From: Elysia marginata
Taxonomy: Eukaryota > Mollusca > Gastropoda > Plakobranchidae
Assembly (NCBI GenBank): GCA_019649035.1
Contig: BMAT01003775.1
Coordinates: 434,386 to 456,504 of the forward strand
Direction of reading: 5' to 3'
Length of the DNA: 22,119 bases
Position numbers and translations under genes: made by a program. Within the stretch, counting starts at the first letter, position 1; each line of letters opens with the position of its first letter. The notes under the pieces are model-generated. The model worked only from the letters and a program-made list of their open reading frames with translations. It was not told the origin of the DNA and made no database searches. Of this stretch, positions 20,162 through 22,119 are shown in pieces.

Positions 20162-21206
20162 ATGAACAAAATTGAAAACCAAAAAAGTGACTGCATGGTC
20201 ATAACCTTACCTTCCATCGTCGAAAGATCAGGTTTAGTTCCTAAAGTGTCACGCTGTGTTGGCTAATGTCGTAAGTTTGCCACAAATGTACGTATGTTTA
20301 ATACATTAATTAAAATTAGAATAACCAAGGCTACCAAATGAATTTGTTTTATCTTGCAGTATTACTCCAAAATTTCTGCCCTTGAGAGAGCAATAACGTT
20401 TCTCAAAGCCGTTTGAGAGTTACAATAAACTAGTGTTTAAATCTCCACAAAACTCGTTATTTTCCAAAATGTTTAACGGGTGAAGGAAAACATGTAAAGA
20501 TTGTAGCTCTTCCGATTCCCCTTCATATAACCTGTATATGTCTCTACATTTCCTTGTTTACCCGTGAATAGTTTAATATCAGTACTGAAACAAAGAGTAT
20601 AGATAATGCGCAAGGTAGATCTATACCGGTACGTCCAGGTATTTATGATGGTTATCTATCAACCTTAGTCTCGCGCTCAAGGTCTGACCCTAAAAGTAAA
20701 CAAGTAGGTATTTATAATCACGTTTCTTACCTTTAGGTTTGATATCACAATTTATACACTTTCTTATACACAGCAAAGGTCTAGAAATGTAGATCTGGAT
20801 CCGTTACACGCTACATACCAAGTCCTCTAGTGTTTTATTACTTTATTACACTGTTATGTTCAGAGATAATTTAAATGCTTTCATTTGGCCACATTTGTAC
20901 TTCTTCTATATTTATTTTACTTATTAATACTTGACATGGTTGTTTGACTTACGTGAAATAATTTAAATGACAAAATACGCTCCTTCTTACCTTAACGATA
21001 GATCTCTGTTAACTAGCAGTCCATGCATGACCAAGGTAGATCCGCCATGTTGCTTGAAAGCGTTCCCTGTTGTTGGGGGAAACTCCGTCACGTGATCAAA
21101 CATTTCCCCTGAGGCTGTGTTGCTCTGCCAGGATCGCTCGCTCAACCCTCAGGCATTATTATTTCCTATGGGGCGTGAAACACAGGAAGAATGTTGAATT
21201 ATTTTA
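20162..21206. other. Unique non-coding sequence
   Basis: AT-rich sequence to about 21000, then a GC-richer patch at 21030-21180. That patch contains an E-box-type palindrome CACGTG at 21089-21094. A single hexamer is too little to call a regulatory element. No gene is recognised. Confidence 0.45.
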
Positions 21207-21357
21207 CCTTCTTCCCCCCTCTCTCTTTCTTTCTTTTTTCTCTCTTTGTGTCTATCAGCCTGTTTGTCTGTCTACATATCTCTCTGCCTCTATGTGTTTA
21301 TCTGTCTGCCTGTTTCTCTCTGTCTACCTCTCTCTCTCTCTCTTTTTCTCTATCTCT
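21207..21357. repeat. Degenerate CT/CTGT pyrimidine tract
   Basis: Pyrimidine-rich words (tctctctttctttcttt, ctgtttgtctgtctac, ctctctctctctctttttctc) run for about 150 bp. The Leu/Ser/Cys-rich frame at 21070-21366 is an artefact of it. Confidence 0.8.
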
Positions 21358-21448
21358 AAAAGGTAATTAAAGAACAGATTCACAACCTATCAGTATCACT
21401 ACGTGAGACAAGAGAGAAACACAATACAATCCAGAAATATATTTAGTT

Positions 21449-21507
21449 CTGTCTGTCTGTCTGTCTGTCTGTCACTGTCTCTCTCTCTGTCAGTGTCTCT
21501 CTCTCTG

Positions 21508-21541
<34 letters not shown>

Positions 21542-21569
21542 TCTCATGTGTATGTCTATCTGTATGTGA
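21449..21569. repeat. Compound (CTGT)n-(CT)n microsatellite
   Basis: About six CTGT units are followed by CT runs broken by regular gt insertions, ending in catgtgtatgtctatctgta. That final segment closely resembles the anchor of the 63-bp array at 13.9 kb. Confidence 0.9.
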
Positions 21570-21660
21570 TAAAAGAGCATATGTATATATTATTTCTCTC
21601 TTGGACAGAAGATGAAAAAGCAGATAATACTTAGCTCCAAGTGACCTCTTCCTTTTTCAG

Positions 21661-21742
21661 ATCTCTCTGGGTTTCTCTTTGTCTATCCCCCTCCCTCTCT
21701 CTTTCTGTTTTTATCTCACTCGCTCTCTCTCTCTCTGTTTCT
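21661..21742. repeat. CT-rich tract
   Basis: Pyrimidine-rich segment with ccctctctctttctg and gctctctctctctctg words. It continues the cluster of CT repeats at the right end of the window. Confidence 0.75.
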
Positions 21743-22119
21743 ATTTACATTATTCAGCCTTTTAGCATACTAGTTATGCATCGCCTTAAGAATAGACCAT
21801 CTGTTCATCTTCTGTTCAAGTAAAATCACAAAACTGATCGTCCTATTTACTCTTCCTTCATTTCGTGTTCATTTTCATTTTGGAATCTTTTTTATTATAA
21901 TAATTTAATTTTTACTCCGCACTAGGTGAAGCCTGTCTTATTACTAGCTATTTTTCTGCCAGCCTCTCTTCTGTTGGGTTCCATTTCCTCTGGTTTTTCC
22001 CACGGACAATGTTTATCTATCAGCCCAACATTTTGTCTCGGCTTCTTTTTTCTTACATTACTACTGCTACTTTTTGTCTGTCTGCATGCGCTACCATTAA
22101 AGTTTTTTTTTTTTAATCT
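21743..22119. other. T-rich non-coding end of the window
   Basis: Pyrimidine-biased unique sequence ending near a T12 run (22103-22114). No gene is recognised. The T-run could be the complement of an A-tail from an element continuing outside the window. Confidence 0.4.

Noticed and set aside
21089-21094. CACGTG E-box as a promoter element
   Set aside because: A single six-base palindrome without a neighbouring gene or other promoter signals is not sufficient.

Overview
This window looks like intergenic or intronic DNA from an animal nuclear genome, most likely a lophotrochozoan and plausibly a mollusc. The sequence is AT-rich and saturated with simple repeats: CT/GA, CTGT, CA, GATA, ATT and AAC. 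It holds one tRNA-derived SINE whose 3' end (agcgctatataaaaatgc) resembles, from memory, mollusc-type SINE tails. It also holds the wreck of a LINE reverse transcriptase. The taxon is inference; the repeat content is seen directly. I found no bacterial-style gene packing, no convincing protein-coding gene, no rRNA, no functional tRNA, and no CRISPR array.

Layout. Positions 492-960 form a long purine-rich block with pure AG runs. Positions 1201-3560 are unique AT-rich sequence. The SINE lies at 3565-3870, with a perfect Pol III B box and a near-perfect A box. Smaller purine tracts follow at 4247-4380 and 4974-5037. From about 6.7 kb most low-complexity tracts switch to pyrimidines on the + strand. 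A dead LINE reverse transcriptase (YVHD in place of YxDD, frameshifts, stops) occupies 8329-8785. A CA/TG hairpin abutting a G-run cluster lies at 9173-9243. Positions 9.8-13.5 kb are essentially unique non-coding DNA.

The most prominent structure is at 13825-14935. A (TC)n microsatellite runs into a roughly 1 kb tandem array with a unit near 63 bp. It has about 18 anchored copies, which fall into three unit types (A, B, C) arranged largely as A alternating with B or C. This array keeps all three + frames open for long distances and so creates long Leu/Ser/Phe/Cys-rich ORFs that are artefacts. A short possible second reverse-transcriptase remnant lies just downstream at 15300-15420. The right third carries a perfect inverted repeat (16104-16156), a GATA array (18020-18120), a pure (ATT)15 (19191-19235) and several CT/CTGT tracts (17371-17475, 21207-21357, 21449-21569, 21661-21742).

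There is no operon or gene system to describe. The window is explained by decayed retroelements plus expanded microsatellites and minisatellites. The CT-rich higher-order repeat is the best candidate for something not catalogued.
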